Positions 6,249-15,462 of a stretch of 15,521 bases of DNA are shown here, one piece after another. Every line of letters starts with the position of its first letter. Positions within the stretch are counted from its first letter, which is position 1. The DNA is from Collinsella sp. AF23-2. Its GTDB lineage: Bacteria > Actinomycetota > Coriobacteriia > Coriobacteriales > Coriobacteriaceae. Below the pieces are notes generated by a model that made no database searches, was not told where the DNA came from, and worked only from the letters and a program-made list of their open reading frames with translations. The stretch spans positions 39,904 through 55,424 of the forward strand of contig NZ_QRVG01000015.1 in assembly GCF_003459245.1 (NCBI RefSeq). Direction: 5' to 3'. The position numbers and the translations under genes were made by a program.

Positions 6249-8089
6249 TGACCGATCTTGCATCCACCACACCACAATCGCTCGGTCGCGATCCCATGGT
6301 CGGCCTGCGCCTGGCGCGTGTCGACGGGTTTGAGCCGGCCATTGCGCTCGGTCAGGACGAACTGCCTGCCTATCTGCGTCGTTTTACGATGCTGTTTGCC
6401 GACGATGCCACCATGCGCCGTGGCGGTATCGGCCGCGTGACGCGTGCCGTCAACGCCCAAGGCGAGGCCGTGGCGCTCAAGCAGCTCATCTTGCCGACGC
6501 GCGATGAGTTTGACGACGATGCAACTCACGAGGCGCTGGTCGCCAAGTTCAAGGCGGCGTTTCGCGAGGAATATGAATGCCATCGCGCCCTTTCGGGCCT
6601 TAAGGGCTTTCCCCGCCTCTATGGCTGGGGCGAGGTCGACGGCGTGCCTGCAATTGTCATGGAATGGGTCGAGGGCGAGACGCTTGCCCGCTTGCGATCG
6701 CGACTTGCCGTGGACGATGCCGGACGCCTGTCGCCGCTTGTGGCGGCGCGTCTGGGTCGCGACCTGTTCGATCTGCTCTGCCGCATGAGCCTGGTGGGGG
6801 AGGGCTTTGTCCATCGCGATATCTCGCCCGCTAATATTATGGTGCGCACGGCGCGTCTACCGCTTGACCGGCAGCTTGCCGAGGGCGCCTTTGACCTGTG
6901 CCTGATCGACTTTGGCTCGTCGCTGGCGCTCGAGCCTGCGTCGGTCGTGGCCGGTACCGGCGGCAAGGCGTCGTTTACGGAGCGTTATGCCACGCTGCGT
7001 CGCGCGACGGTTGCCTATGCCCCGCCCGAGATGCTCACCGACGATATTCCCGACCTGCGCGCTTTGCGTATGTCGCCGGCGATTGACGTCTATGCCGCGG
7101 CAAGCACGGTTTACAAGCTCATTGCCGGCGTCGCACCATACGAAGCCGCGCCGAGCACTTCGGGCACCTCGGGTTCGCGCAAAAAGACGCGCGACATCGC
7201 GAGCCCCTACCGTCTCAAGATGGACACGCGGCCCGACTATCCCATTGGTGCCCATGCGCCCGGTTGCGATTTGACTCAGCTGCTTCGTCGTGAGCCCGAT
7301 GTGGCGCTCGCCGCGGCCGAGCAGGCCCAGCAGCTAGGGCTTGAGCCGGATTCCGAAGAGCTACGCGATGCGCTGGCGTTTGTCGATGCCCAGCTGTTCG
7401 ACGTGGTGATGGCCTGTCTGTCCAGCCATCAAAAAGATCGTCCCGAGCCGGCGGCGGTCGAGGCGGCGCTCTCGGCGTTTTGTGACCACTATACGCAAAA
7501 TGTCGGTCGTTCGCTCCGCGGCGAGCCGCTCACGCCGTGCCCCATGGATGCGTCCGGCCGCGCGGTTCGTCGCGCGCTGATGGTCGGCGCGACGGTCGTC
7601 TGTGGCGTGGTTTGGGCTGTGGTCGTGGTTTCGGCCGCGCTGCTGGCGTCGGGCGCTCGCGTGACGGCGACTTTGGGATCGCTCGTGTGGTCTGGGTCGC
7701 TACCGGGTATTATTGCCGCACTGGCGTTGGCGCTGCCAGGTATAGCCGGCGTTGCCGCGGGGACACTTGCGCGCGATCGGCGTTCGGGCTTCCTGCAGGG
7801 TGTGCTTGCGCTTTCTGCCTGCGAGGTTCCGGTGCTGGTTGTGGCTGCATGTAGCGTATTTTCCCAACGCGCCGTGATGGGCGGCCTTGTTGCCGCTCTG
7901 GTTGCAACCTATACGCTTACGTGGTTTTTGCTTGCGATGGGCTTTGCCTTTGAACTTCCCGTTTCGGCACCGCGACGCACAAAAGCCCAGATGGCGACTC
8001 CGCTTGCCGGTGGAGCCGCAGCTGCCCGTACTTTTGGCGGACCTGTCGAAGTATCGTCCGATTCTATTTCTACGACCAAGGAGGCCTAG
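6245..8089 (+). CDS. Membrane-embedded Ser/Thr protein kinase (Hanks type)
   Basis: A 614-residue Hanks-type kinase with the main catalytic elements present: a glycine-rich loop (GGIGRV, 60-65), catalytic lysine in VALK (K79), Glu-rich helix C (FREEYE, 106-111), catalytic loop HRDISPAN (190-197), metal-binding DFG (222-224), APPE (259-262), the DVY helix-F aspartate (D281) and a late RP at 399-400. A low-complexity insert lies at about 302-345. After the kinase, four hydrophobic helices (about 443-469, 485-508, 516-539 and 543-570) anchor it, followed by a 44-residue polar tail. There are no PASTA repeats or large external sensor domain, unlike PknB-type kinases. It overlaps the upstream gene by 4 nt, implying translational coupling; ATG 6248 is an equally possible start. 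The FHA gene follows after 3 nt. It probably phosphorylates Ser/Thr at the inner membrane, with sensing supplied by the helices or the upstream protein. Confidence 0.92.
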   Translation: MMTDLASTTPQSLGRDPMVGLRLARVDGFEPAIALGQDELPAYLRRFTMLFADDATMRRGGIGRVTRAVNAQGEAVALKQLILPTRDEFDDDATHEALVAKFKAAFREEYECHRALSGLKGFPRLYGWGEVDGVPAIVMEWVEGETLARLRSRLAVDDAGRLSPLVAARLGRDLFDLLCRMSLVGEGFVHRDISPANIMVRTARLPLDRQLAEGAFDLCLIDFGSSLALEPASVVAGTGGKASFTERYATLRRATVAYAPPEMLTDDIPDLRALRMSPAIDVYAAASTVYKLIAGVAPYEAAPSTSGTSGSRKKTRDIASPYRLKMDTRPDYPIGAHAPGCDLTQLLRREPDVALAAAEQAQQLGLEPDSEELRDALAFVDAQLFDVVMACLSSHQKDRPEPAAVEAALSAFCDHYTQNVGRSLRGEPLTPCPMDASGRAVRRALMVGATVVCGVVWAVVVVSAALLASGARVTATLGSLVWSGSLPGIIAALALALPGIAGVAAGTLARDRRSGFLQGVLALSACEVPVLVVAACSVFSQRAVMGGLVAALVATYTLTWFLLAMGFAFELPVSAPRRTKAQMATPLAGGAAAARTFGGPVEVSSDSISTTKEA

Positions 8090-8092
8090 GTC

Positions 8093-9031
8093 ATGGCATC
8101 TCAAGTTGAGCTCACCCCATGCGGGGCCATGTTTGACATCTTTAAGCGCGCGGCGCATCTGAGCCATATCGAGCTGTGCGGCTTGGTGCTTTCGTCCCGT
8201 CCGCTCGCCGACGGCCGCAGCCCGCAGAGCCGAGCCGCCGATCGCTCTTGGGTTTCCCGCTTTATCGTTCGCGCGCCGGTCGGCACGCTTCAGCAGCGCT
8301 ACTTTGCCGAATACGGTACCTCGGCTGCGCGTATTATGTCGCAACTGGCCCTGCGCCAGCGCAATCCCATGGACTCCACGGCTGTGATCAATATGGTGTG
8401 CGGCCCTGCAGGTGAACCGATGGTACGCGCGCTCGAAGAGTGCCACCAGGACACGAATCTCTATCGCAACGCGCTCGATCGCCTGTCCCAGGCGGCGGAA
8501 CTCATGCCCGCCGAGCGCGCCGAGGCCGTGCTGGTGCTGTTTGTCGCCGTCGGTTGTTCGGCGGATGTGCGGTCCTCGGTGAACTATGCCATCGACTACG
8601 CGCACGCGACCTGTGGCGGAGGCACCTCCACGCCGCGTTCGCTTGGCATGTCGATGACCGCGGGCGAACGCGAACCCGCCCCGGCGCACCCCTTGGGCTT
8701 GCTGCGCGTACAAAACAGTTTTGTCGTGAGCGCCCCGCGCTGGATTCAGCCGAGCGAGCAGGGTGTTGAGATTGGCGCGCTGGCCACTGGTGAGGGCGAT
8801 ATTACCGACGTCGGCGACGATGTCTCGGCCCGCCATGCCCATATCTGGTGCGATGCTCAAAATATCTGGCACGTCGAGGACTTGTCGTCCACCAACGGAA
8901 CCGTGGTGGTAAACGGGGCCACGCGCGTCTGCATTCAGGTCGAGCCCGGCCGTTCTGCCCAACTCAATCCCGGCGACGAGCTCAAGCTCGGCGAATCCAC
9001 TACCTACGCCATCCTCTTCGGTGCCCTCTAG
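8093..9031 (+). CDS. FHA-domain protein, partner of the upstream kinase
   Basis: A 312-residue, apparently cytoplasmic protein. Residues 1-175 form a helical region of unknown type (for example LQQRYFAEYGTSAARIM and VRALEECHQDTNLYRNAL). A short Gly/Pro linker follows, then a C-terminal forkhead-associated domain (about 203-310): IG at 227-228, SARHAHI (245-251), the diagnostic STNGT (266-270), VNG, and LNPGDELKLG (291-300). FHA domains normally bind phosphothreonine, but here the 'GR' arginine is Ala (G228-A229) and the usual SRxH is S-A-R-H, so phosphopeptide binding may be weakened or altered. The gene begins 3 nt after the kinase stop, with AAGGAGG overlapping the end of the kinase gene, so the two are cotranscribed. 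It is probably a kinase substrate, adaptor or effector. Confidence 0.88.
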   Translation: MASQVELTPCGAMFDIFKRAAHLSHIELCGLVLSSRPLADGRSPQSRAADRSWVSRFIVRAPVGTLQQRYFAEYGTSAARIMSQLALRQRNPMDSTAVINMVCGPAGEPMVRALEECHQDTNLYRNALDRLSQAAELMPAERAEAVLVLFVAVGCSADVRSSVNYAIDYAHATCGGGTSTPRSLGMSMTAGEREPAPAHPLGLLRVQNSFVVSAPRWIQPSEQGVEIGALATGEGDITDVGDDVSARHAHIWCDAQNIWHVEDLSSTNGTVVVNGATRVCIQVEPGRSAQLNPGDELKLGESTTYAILFGAL

Positions 9032-9042
9032 CCAGTCCCGCC

Positions 9043-9074
9043 AAATGGTCCCTCCGTCCCCAAGGGATCATTTT
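9043..9074 (+). terminator. Intrinsic terminator closing the kinase operon
   Basis: AAATGGTCCCT (9043-9053) pairs with AGGGATCATTT (9063-9073) as an 11-bp stem with one G-U pair over a 9-nt loop. The run TTTT (9071-9074) partly lies in the stem's 3' side. It begins 12 nt after the FHA gene stop, so the three genes 5343-9031 appear to be one closed unit. Confidence 0.7.
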
Positions 9075-9093
9075 GCTCCCGGCAGTCACCCGA

Positions 9094-9107
9094 GGTAAAC
9101 CTTTACC
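9094..9107. promoter_or_regulatory. Operator-like palindrome GGTAAACCTTTACC
   Basis: A perfect 6-bp inverted repeat with a CC spacer, lying just upstream of the possible -10 boxes TATATT (9115-9120) and TACAAT (9147-9152) of the pyruvate:ferredoxin oxidoreductase gene. Its position fits a regulator binding site; the regulator is unknown. Confidence 0.4.
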
Positions 9108-9146
9108 GCCCGCCTATATTTGCCGAAATTACACTTGACGGCGGGG

Positions 9147-9152
9147 TACAAT
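9147..9152 (+). promoter_or_regulatory. Candidate -10 box for pyruvate:ferredoxin oxidoreductase
   Basis: GGGGTACAAT is the best -10 match in the 402-bp spacer 9032-9433. TTGACG (9135-9140) lies only 6 nt away and cannot be its -35; TTGCCG (9120-9125) is 21 nt away, too far. If correct, the mRNA leader is about 275 nt. The stretch 9160-9380 holds short GC-rich hairpins (for example CCGGG/CCCGG near 9198, GGGGC/GCCCC near 9279) but no gene or riboswitch I can identify. Confidence 0.35.
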
Positions 9153-9385
9153 AAACCCGCATGCGGATTTCCGTTGCGGGCGCTTCCCATCGCCGGGGCG
9201 TGCCCGGGAGCATCCGGCATGCGGCCTTTGCGGCGCTCGGTCATGTGCAAGACGGGCGGTCGGGTCTGTGGGGCGCATCAGTTGCCCCTCGCCTCGGCAT
9301 GTCTTCTCTCCACGCCACGTACCTGCTGCTGAGCCTGCCTGCCAGATGATTGGAAGCAACAGCGTAAATCCCATCACGCCAACAT

Positions 9386-9401
9386 CCCGGCGATCGCCGG
9401 G
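9386..9401. promoter_or_regulatory. 16-bp perfect palindrome before the PFOR start
   Basis: CCCGGCGATCGCCGGG is perfectly self-complementary with no loop, 32 nt upstream of the ATG at 9434. It could be a protein binding site, or fold in RNA with a strained GAUC loop. Just after it, TATACC (9407-9412) can pair with GGTATA (9429-9434), placing the AGGAGAGG ribosome binding site in the loop and the A of the start codon in the stem. Confidence 0.4.
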
Positions 9402-9433
9402 GCCTGTATACCTATATGAGAGGAGAGGGGTAT

Positions 9434-12973
<3,540 letters not shown>

Positions 12974-12983
12974 GTCTCCCACC

Positions 12984-13108
12984 GCAGGATCTGAGGGCTG
13001 ACCTTCGCGGACGTCCTCGGACATGAAAGAACCCCCGCTGCGCACTACGTGCGGCGGGGGTTCTTTCGTCCTGCGGAGTGTCCGCGAAGGTTAGCCCTCA
13101 GATCCTGC
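12984..13108. repeat. 29-bp inverted repeat nesting the PFOR terminator
   Basis: The left arm 12984-13012 (beginning GCAGGATCTGAGGGCT) and the right arm 13080-13108 (ending AGCCCTCAGATCCTGC) are inverted copies, 28 of 29 positions identical, with the one difference compatible with a G-U pair in RNA. They enclose the perfect terminator hairpin at 13025-13067, forming a nested 125-bp structure. An 11-bp direct repeat ACGTCCTCGGA also occurs at 13011-13021 and 13116-13126, hinting at a duplication event. The inverted repeat begins 10 nt after the PFOR stop. Confidence 0.8.
13025..13067. terminator. Strong bidirectional intrinsic terminator after PFOR
   Basis: GAAAGAACCCCCGC (13025-13038) pairs perfectly over 14 bp with GCGGGGGTTCTTTC (13054-13067), and an inner CGCAC/GTGCG stem continues it. 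The TTCTTTC and its complement GAAAGAA provide U-rich 3' sides on both strands, so it can terminate both the PFOR transcript and transcription arriving from the minus-strand ATPase gene. Confidence 0.85.
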
Positions 13109-13160
13109 TACGACTACGTCCTCGGATTGTGGGGCTGAATGAAGGACGTGGCTGTGGGGG

Positions 13161-13396
13161 TGCCTTGTCCCGGTCGCTGTTTCGCGGCGTGGCCGCGAAA
13201 CCACGCGCCACTTTGGGCATGGAGGGCTAGCTGATTGTGGCCTTCTGCTGCCCCAGTGCTGTTTCGCGCTTTGCGCGAAACATCGCAGCACTTTGGGCAT
13301 AGTGGGGGAGTTGGTTGTCGCTGCCTTCTATCCCCTTGCTGTTTCGCGCCTTTGGCGCGAAAGGCGCAGTACTTTGGGCGTGGGGGCTGGCTTGCG
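13161..13396. repeat. Three tandem hairpin repeats of about 80 bp
   Basis: Three imperfect copies with cores at 13176-13220, 13258-13300 and 13338-13381, spaced 82 and 80 bp. Each has CCTT(C/G)T then a C-rich run, GCTGTTTCGCG, a 3-nt loop, the matching CGCGAAA, about 10 bp, then ACTTTGGGC and a G-rich tail. The central stems are 9-10 bp and perfect in every copy although their inner bases differ: GCGGC/GCCGC, GCGC/GCGC, GCGCC/GGCGC. Outer bases also pair (for example AGTGCTG with CAGCACT in copy 2). It fills the rest of the 435-bp convergent intergenic region between PFOR and the ATPase gene. No coding potential is credible here. Confidence 0.8.
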
Positions 13397-13408
13397 GACT
13401 CAGATGAC

Positions 13409-14770
13409 CTAGAGAGATATGGGTGCAAACGAGAAATCGTTGTTGGGGTCGTCCTTTTCCATAAACTCATCGAGACAGAATGTCATATAGATTGGAACGT
13501 AAAGGATCTTGCCCTCTTTGCAAAGGTTTTCGTGGCTCAGCACAACGGCCTCGGGAATTTTGTACTCGCCCACACTCATCAAACGGTCGAGGGCTGCATG
13601 TGCTCGAACTTTCTTGCCCGATTTGACTTCGATTGGGACAACATGCCCTAGGGCACCTTCGATTACAAAGTCGACTTCACCGACCTCACGCGTTTGGTAG
13701 TACCACGTATCTGCTCCGAGGGCAACGAGTTCCTGTGCGACCACGTTCTCATAGAGGCCGCCGAGGTTGGGGGTTTTCATGTCAAGGTAGACGGCGCGTG
13801 CCGTGCTGCCGGGATACCGCGATGCGAGCATACCTGTATCGGACTCGTATAGTTTAAAGGCTGTCGTTTTCTCCGTCCTCTTGAGAGGACTTCGTGCCTC
13901 CGTCACCTGGGGGACCATCAATCCAACGCCTGCGTTCACCAGCCATAGGAAATCCTGCTCGTATTTTTGAAGACGAGCTCCCTCGCCTAGAGACGAGACG
14001 ATAAAGCGATGGGACTCCGCCTCAAGCTGAACGGGAATTTGCTCGAAAATGGAGCGAACGTTAAACGCTCGAGTCGATGCATATTTAGAGATATCGCTTT
14101 TGTACTGATCGACTAGCTGAATTTGAAGCTCACGCGTTCTCACGAGCGAATAGCCCGAATCGATATAGTTCTGAACGACCTCCGGCATGCCGCCGCAAAC
14201 GATATAAGCTCTAAAGTTTTTGAGCATCGCCTCATGAATAAAATATTCGACGGGACGCCTCTCGACAAGGCAGCTGCGGATGTCTGCAAGCACATTCTCG
14301 CTGATGCTGTTTGCCCAACAAAACTCTTCAAAATCCATTGGCCGCATAACAATGTGCTCGACATACCCCACCGGGAAAGAAGAGATCCCCTTAAACTCAG
14401 TCCCAAGCATAGACCCCGAGAAGACATAGCTAAAGCGTCCGTCCTCGACCAGCGCCTTCATAAGTGTAACGATCTGCGGATACTCCTGAATCTCATCGAC
14501 GAAGATAAGCGTGTCTCCTTCAACAAGCGGTGCATCCGCAAGAAGGGCCACACGGTTGATGAAGTCAATGGAGTTCTTAGCGCCAACAAGTACGTCTCTT
14601 GCCTCGGCATCAAGTAGCAGATTGACCTCATAATACGAAGCGTAGTTGCTCTTTCCAAACGCGCGAATCGCATAGCTCTTGCCAATCTGACGCGCACCGG
14701 TAACAAGCAGGGCCTTATGGGAGTTATTCTTCCAGCTCAAAAGCCTATCAGTGACCTTGCGGCGTAGCAT
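13409..14770 (-). CDS. AAA-type ATPase with C-terminal DUF4143 domain
   Basis: A 453-residue protein of the widespread AAA/DUF4143 ATPase family, whose cellular role is mostly unknown. Walker A GARQIGKS (residues 25-32) and Walker B TLIFVDEIQ (87-95, D92/E93) are intact. A helical region follows. The DUF4143 part ends in a PD-(D/E)xK nuclease-like signature: E341 in GLYENVVAQEL, D367 in GEVDFVI, then IEVKSGKK with E381 and K383. Length is normal and the gene looks complete. The start at 14770 has AGGTG (14776-14780 on the complement). It is visibly less GC-rich than PFOR or dnaX and uses more AT-ending codons, suggesting horizontal acquisition. It is convergent with PFOR, stands alone, and its promoter region carries a 34-bp direct-repeat array that may serve autoregulation. 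Confidence 0.92.
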   Translation of the reverse strand: MLRRKVTDRLLSWKNNSHKALLVTGARQIGKSYAIRAFGKSNYASYYEVNLLLDAEARDVLVGAKNSIDFINRVALLADAPLVEGDTLIFVDEIQEYPQIVTLMKALVEDGRFSYVFSGSMLGTEFKGISSFPVGYVEHIVMRPMDFEEFCWANSISENVLADIRSCLVERRPVEYFIHEAMLKNFRAYIVCGGMPEVVQNYIDSGYSLVRTRELQIQLVDQYKSDISKYASTRAFNVRSIFEQIPVQLEAESHRFIVSSLGEGARLQKYEQDFLWLVNAGVGLMVPQVTEARSPLKRTEKTTAFKLYESDTGMLASRYPGSTARAVYLDMKTPNLGGLYENVVAQELVALGADTWYYQTREVGEVDFVIEGALGHVVPIEVKSGKKVRAHAALDRLMSVGEYKIPEAVVLSHENLCKEGKILYVPIYMTFCLDEFMEKDDPNNDFSFAPISL

Positions 14771-14786
14771 TAAAACACCTCATTGA

Positions 14787-14870
14787 CAAAAATTGGCAAA
14801 TAGATTTGCCCCTAATCATACAAAAATTGACAAATAGATTTGACCCAAATCATACAAAAATTGGCAAATA
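14787..14870. repeat. 34-bp direct-repeat array upstream of the ATPase gene
   Basis: Copies begin at 14787, 14821 and 14855 with an exact 34-bp period. Each starts CAAAAATTG(G/A)CAAATAG; the first two continue ATTTG(C/A)CCC(T/A)AATCATA, while the third is cut off after the first 16 bases. The first copy contains the palindrome GGCAAAT-AG-ATTTGCC. On the minus strand each full copy offers TTG(C/T)CA and TATGAT, resembling promoter hexamers though not correctly spaced within one copy. The array lies 17-100 nt upstream of the ATPase start codon and is probably its promoter/operator region. Confidence 0.75.
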
Positions 14871-14877
14871 GCAAAGC

Positions 14878-15096
14878 TCACTTAGGCCTCAAAGCTAGCG
14901 AACCAGCACGGTACTTTGCGAAAAGGCTGGCGGCGCCGTTGTTGAGGGTGGCCAGGTTGACAGTGGCGCCGTTAGCGTTCTCGGCTGCTTGGGCGCGCAG
15001 GAGCGAAAGGGCGTCGGCAGCGTTCATGCAGAAGCCGACGGTAAAGTTCCATACTGCGAACTCGCAGTCGCTTGCCGCGGGGTGAAGCGCGATCGG
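14878..15096 (-). pseudogene. C-terminal remnant of an unidentified gene
   Basis: A 72-codon open frame on the minus strand is bounded upstream by an in-frame TAG (15097-15099). It has no plausible start except an internal ATG at 15027 without a ribosome binding site. The text reads like a real protein end: FAVWNFTVGFCMNAADALSL, then LRAQAAENANGATVNLATLN and GAASLFAKYRAG, with the GC-ending codon bias of the host genes (GCC, AAC, CTC, ACC). Sequence on both sides is AT-rich and non-coding. I interpret it as the 3' end of a gene whose 5' part was lost. I cannot name the parent family. If the ATG at 15027 is used it would be a 49-residue small protein, which I consider less likely. Confidence 0.5.
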
Positions 15097-15209
15097 CTAT
15101 CCCTTATGTTGGATGAAAAGCCCCATGTTTTTGCAGGGGTGCATACTCGTCAAATTAATGTATAGAATCGCGTATAGTGCGAGTAAGATATTGCGCTGTC
15201 CGTTTTGTG

Positions 15210-15263
15210 TTTAGCAAAGATATAGTTTGCATAATCTGGTCTAATCCCTGCTCTATTTAAATA
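15210..15263. promoter_or_regulatory. AT-rich palindromes in the arcC upstream region
   Basis: TTTAGCAAA (15210-15218) and TTTGCATAA (15226-15234) form an imperfect inverted repeat over 7 nt, and TATTTAAATA (15254-15263) is a perfect palindrome. The segment TTGCATAATC (15227-15236) is identical to 3996-4005 upstream of ybaB. These are candidate regulator sites in the 366-bp spacer 15097-15462. TATAGT (15173-15178) and TAAAAT (15321-15326, preceded by GCGGG) are possible -10 boxes without clear -35 partners. No RNA gene was recognised here. Confidence 0.35.
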
Positions 15264-15355
15264 AAGTTGCACGTAAATGGCGTAGATATGCCTGAACTGG
15301 GCTTCTTTACGCTGAGCGGGTAAAATCGACCGTTCGCCGCTTAGGTATTTTCAAA

Positions 15356-15427
15356 ATGAATAAAATGAGCGATAAAGAGAATATAAACCTTAATAAACTC
15401 GCGTATCGCACGGACGCGGGTTATTAA
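15356..15427 (+). CDS. Possible 23-residue leader peptide before arcC
   Basis: ATG at 15356 opens a 23-codon frame encoding MNKMSDKENINLNKLAYRTD plus AGY, ending TAA 35 nt before the arcC start. Upstream AGGT (about 15343-15346) is only a weak ribosome binding site. The AT-rich codons differ from the host genes, and the Arg content (one residue) gives no support for classic arginine attenuation. It may be chance in AT-rich leader DNA. Confidence 0.2.
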   Translation: MNKMSDKENINLNKLAYRTDAGY

Positions 15428-15462
15428 TGGGTTGTAGGCCTTTTACAGAAAGGATTCCAGCA

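Noticed and set aside
7700..8962. 420-codon minus-strand frame across the kinase and FHA genes
   Set aside because: It spans two verified genes on the other strand, has no recognisable domain, and its His/Arg/Gly-rich text is typical of an antisense frame.
9161..9349. 62-codon frame in the PFOR leader as a small protein
   Set aside because: No ribosome binding site, composition typical of random GC-rich DNA, and no family resemblance.
13091..13470. Minus-strand frames of 69 and 118 codons within the hairpin repeats
   Set aside because: They consist of the tandem palindromic repeats read through, contain no credible protein features, and the second also overlaps the ATPase end.
14787..14870. 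The 34-bp repeats as a CRISPR array
   Set aside because: The repeat unit is contiguous with no spacers, and there is no cas gene; it is a direct-repeat promoter array.
14840..15085. 81-codon plus-strand frame
   Set aside because: It starts inside the 34-bp repeat array and is antisense to the more protein-like remnant on the minus strand.
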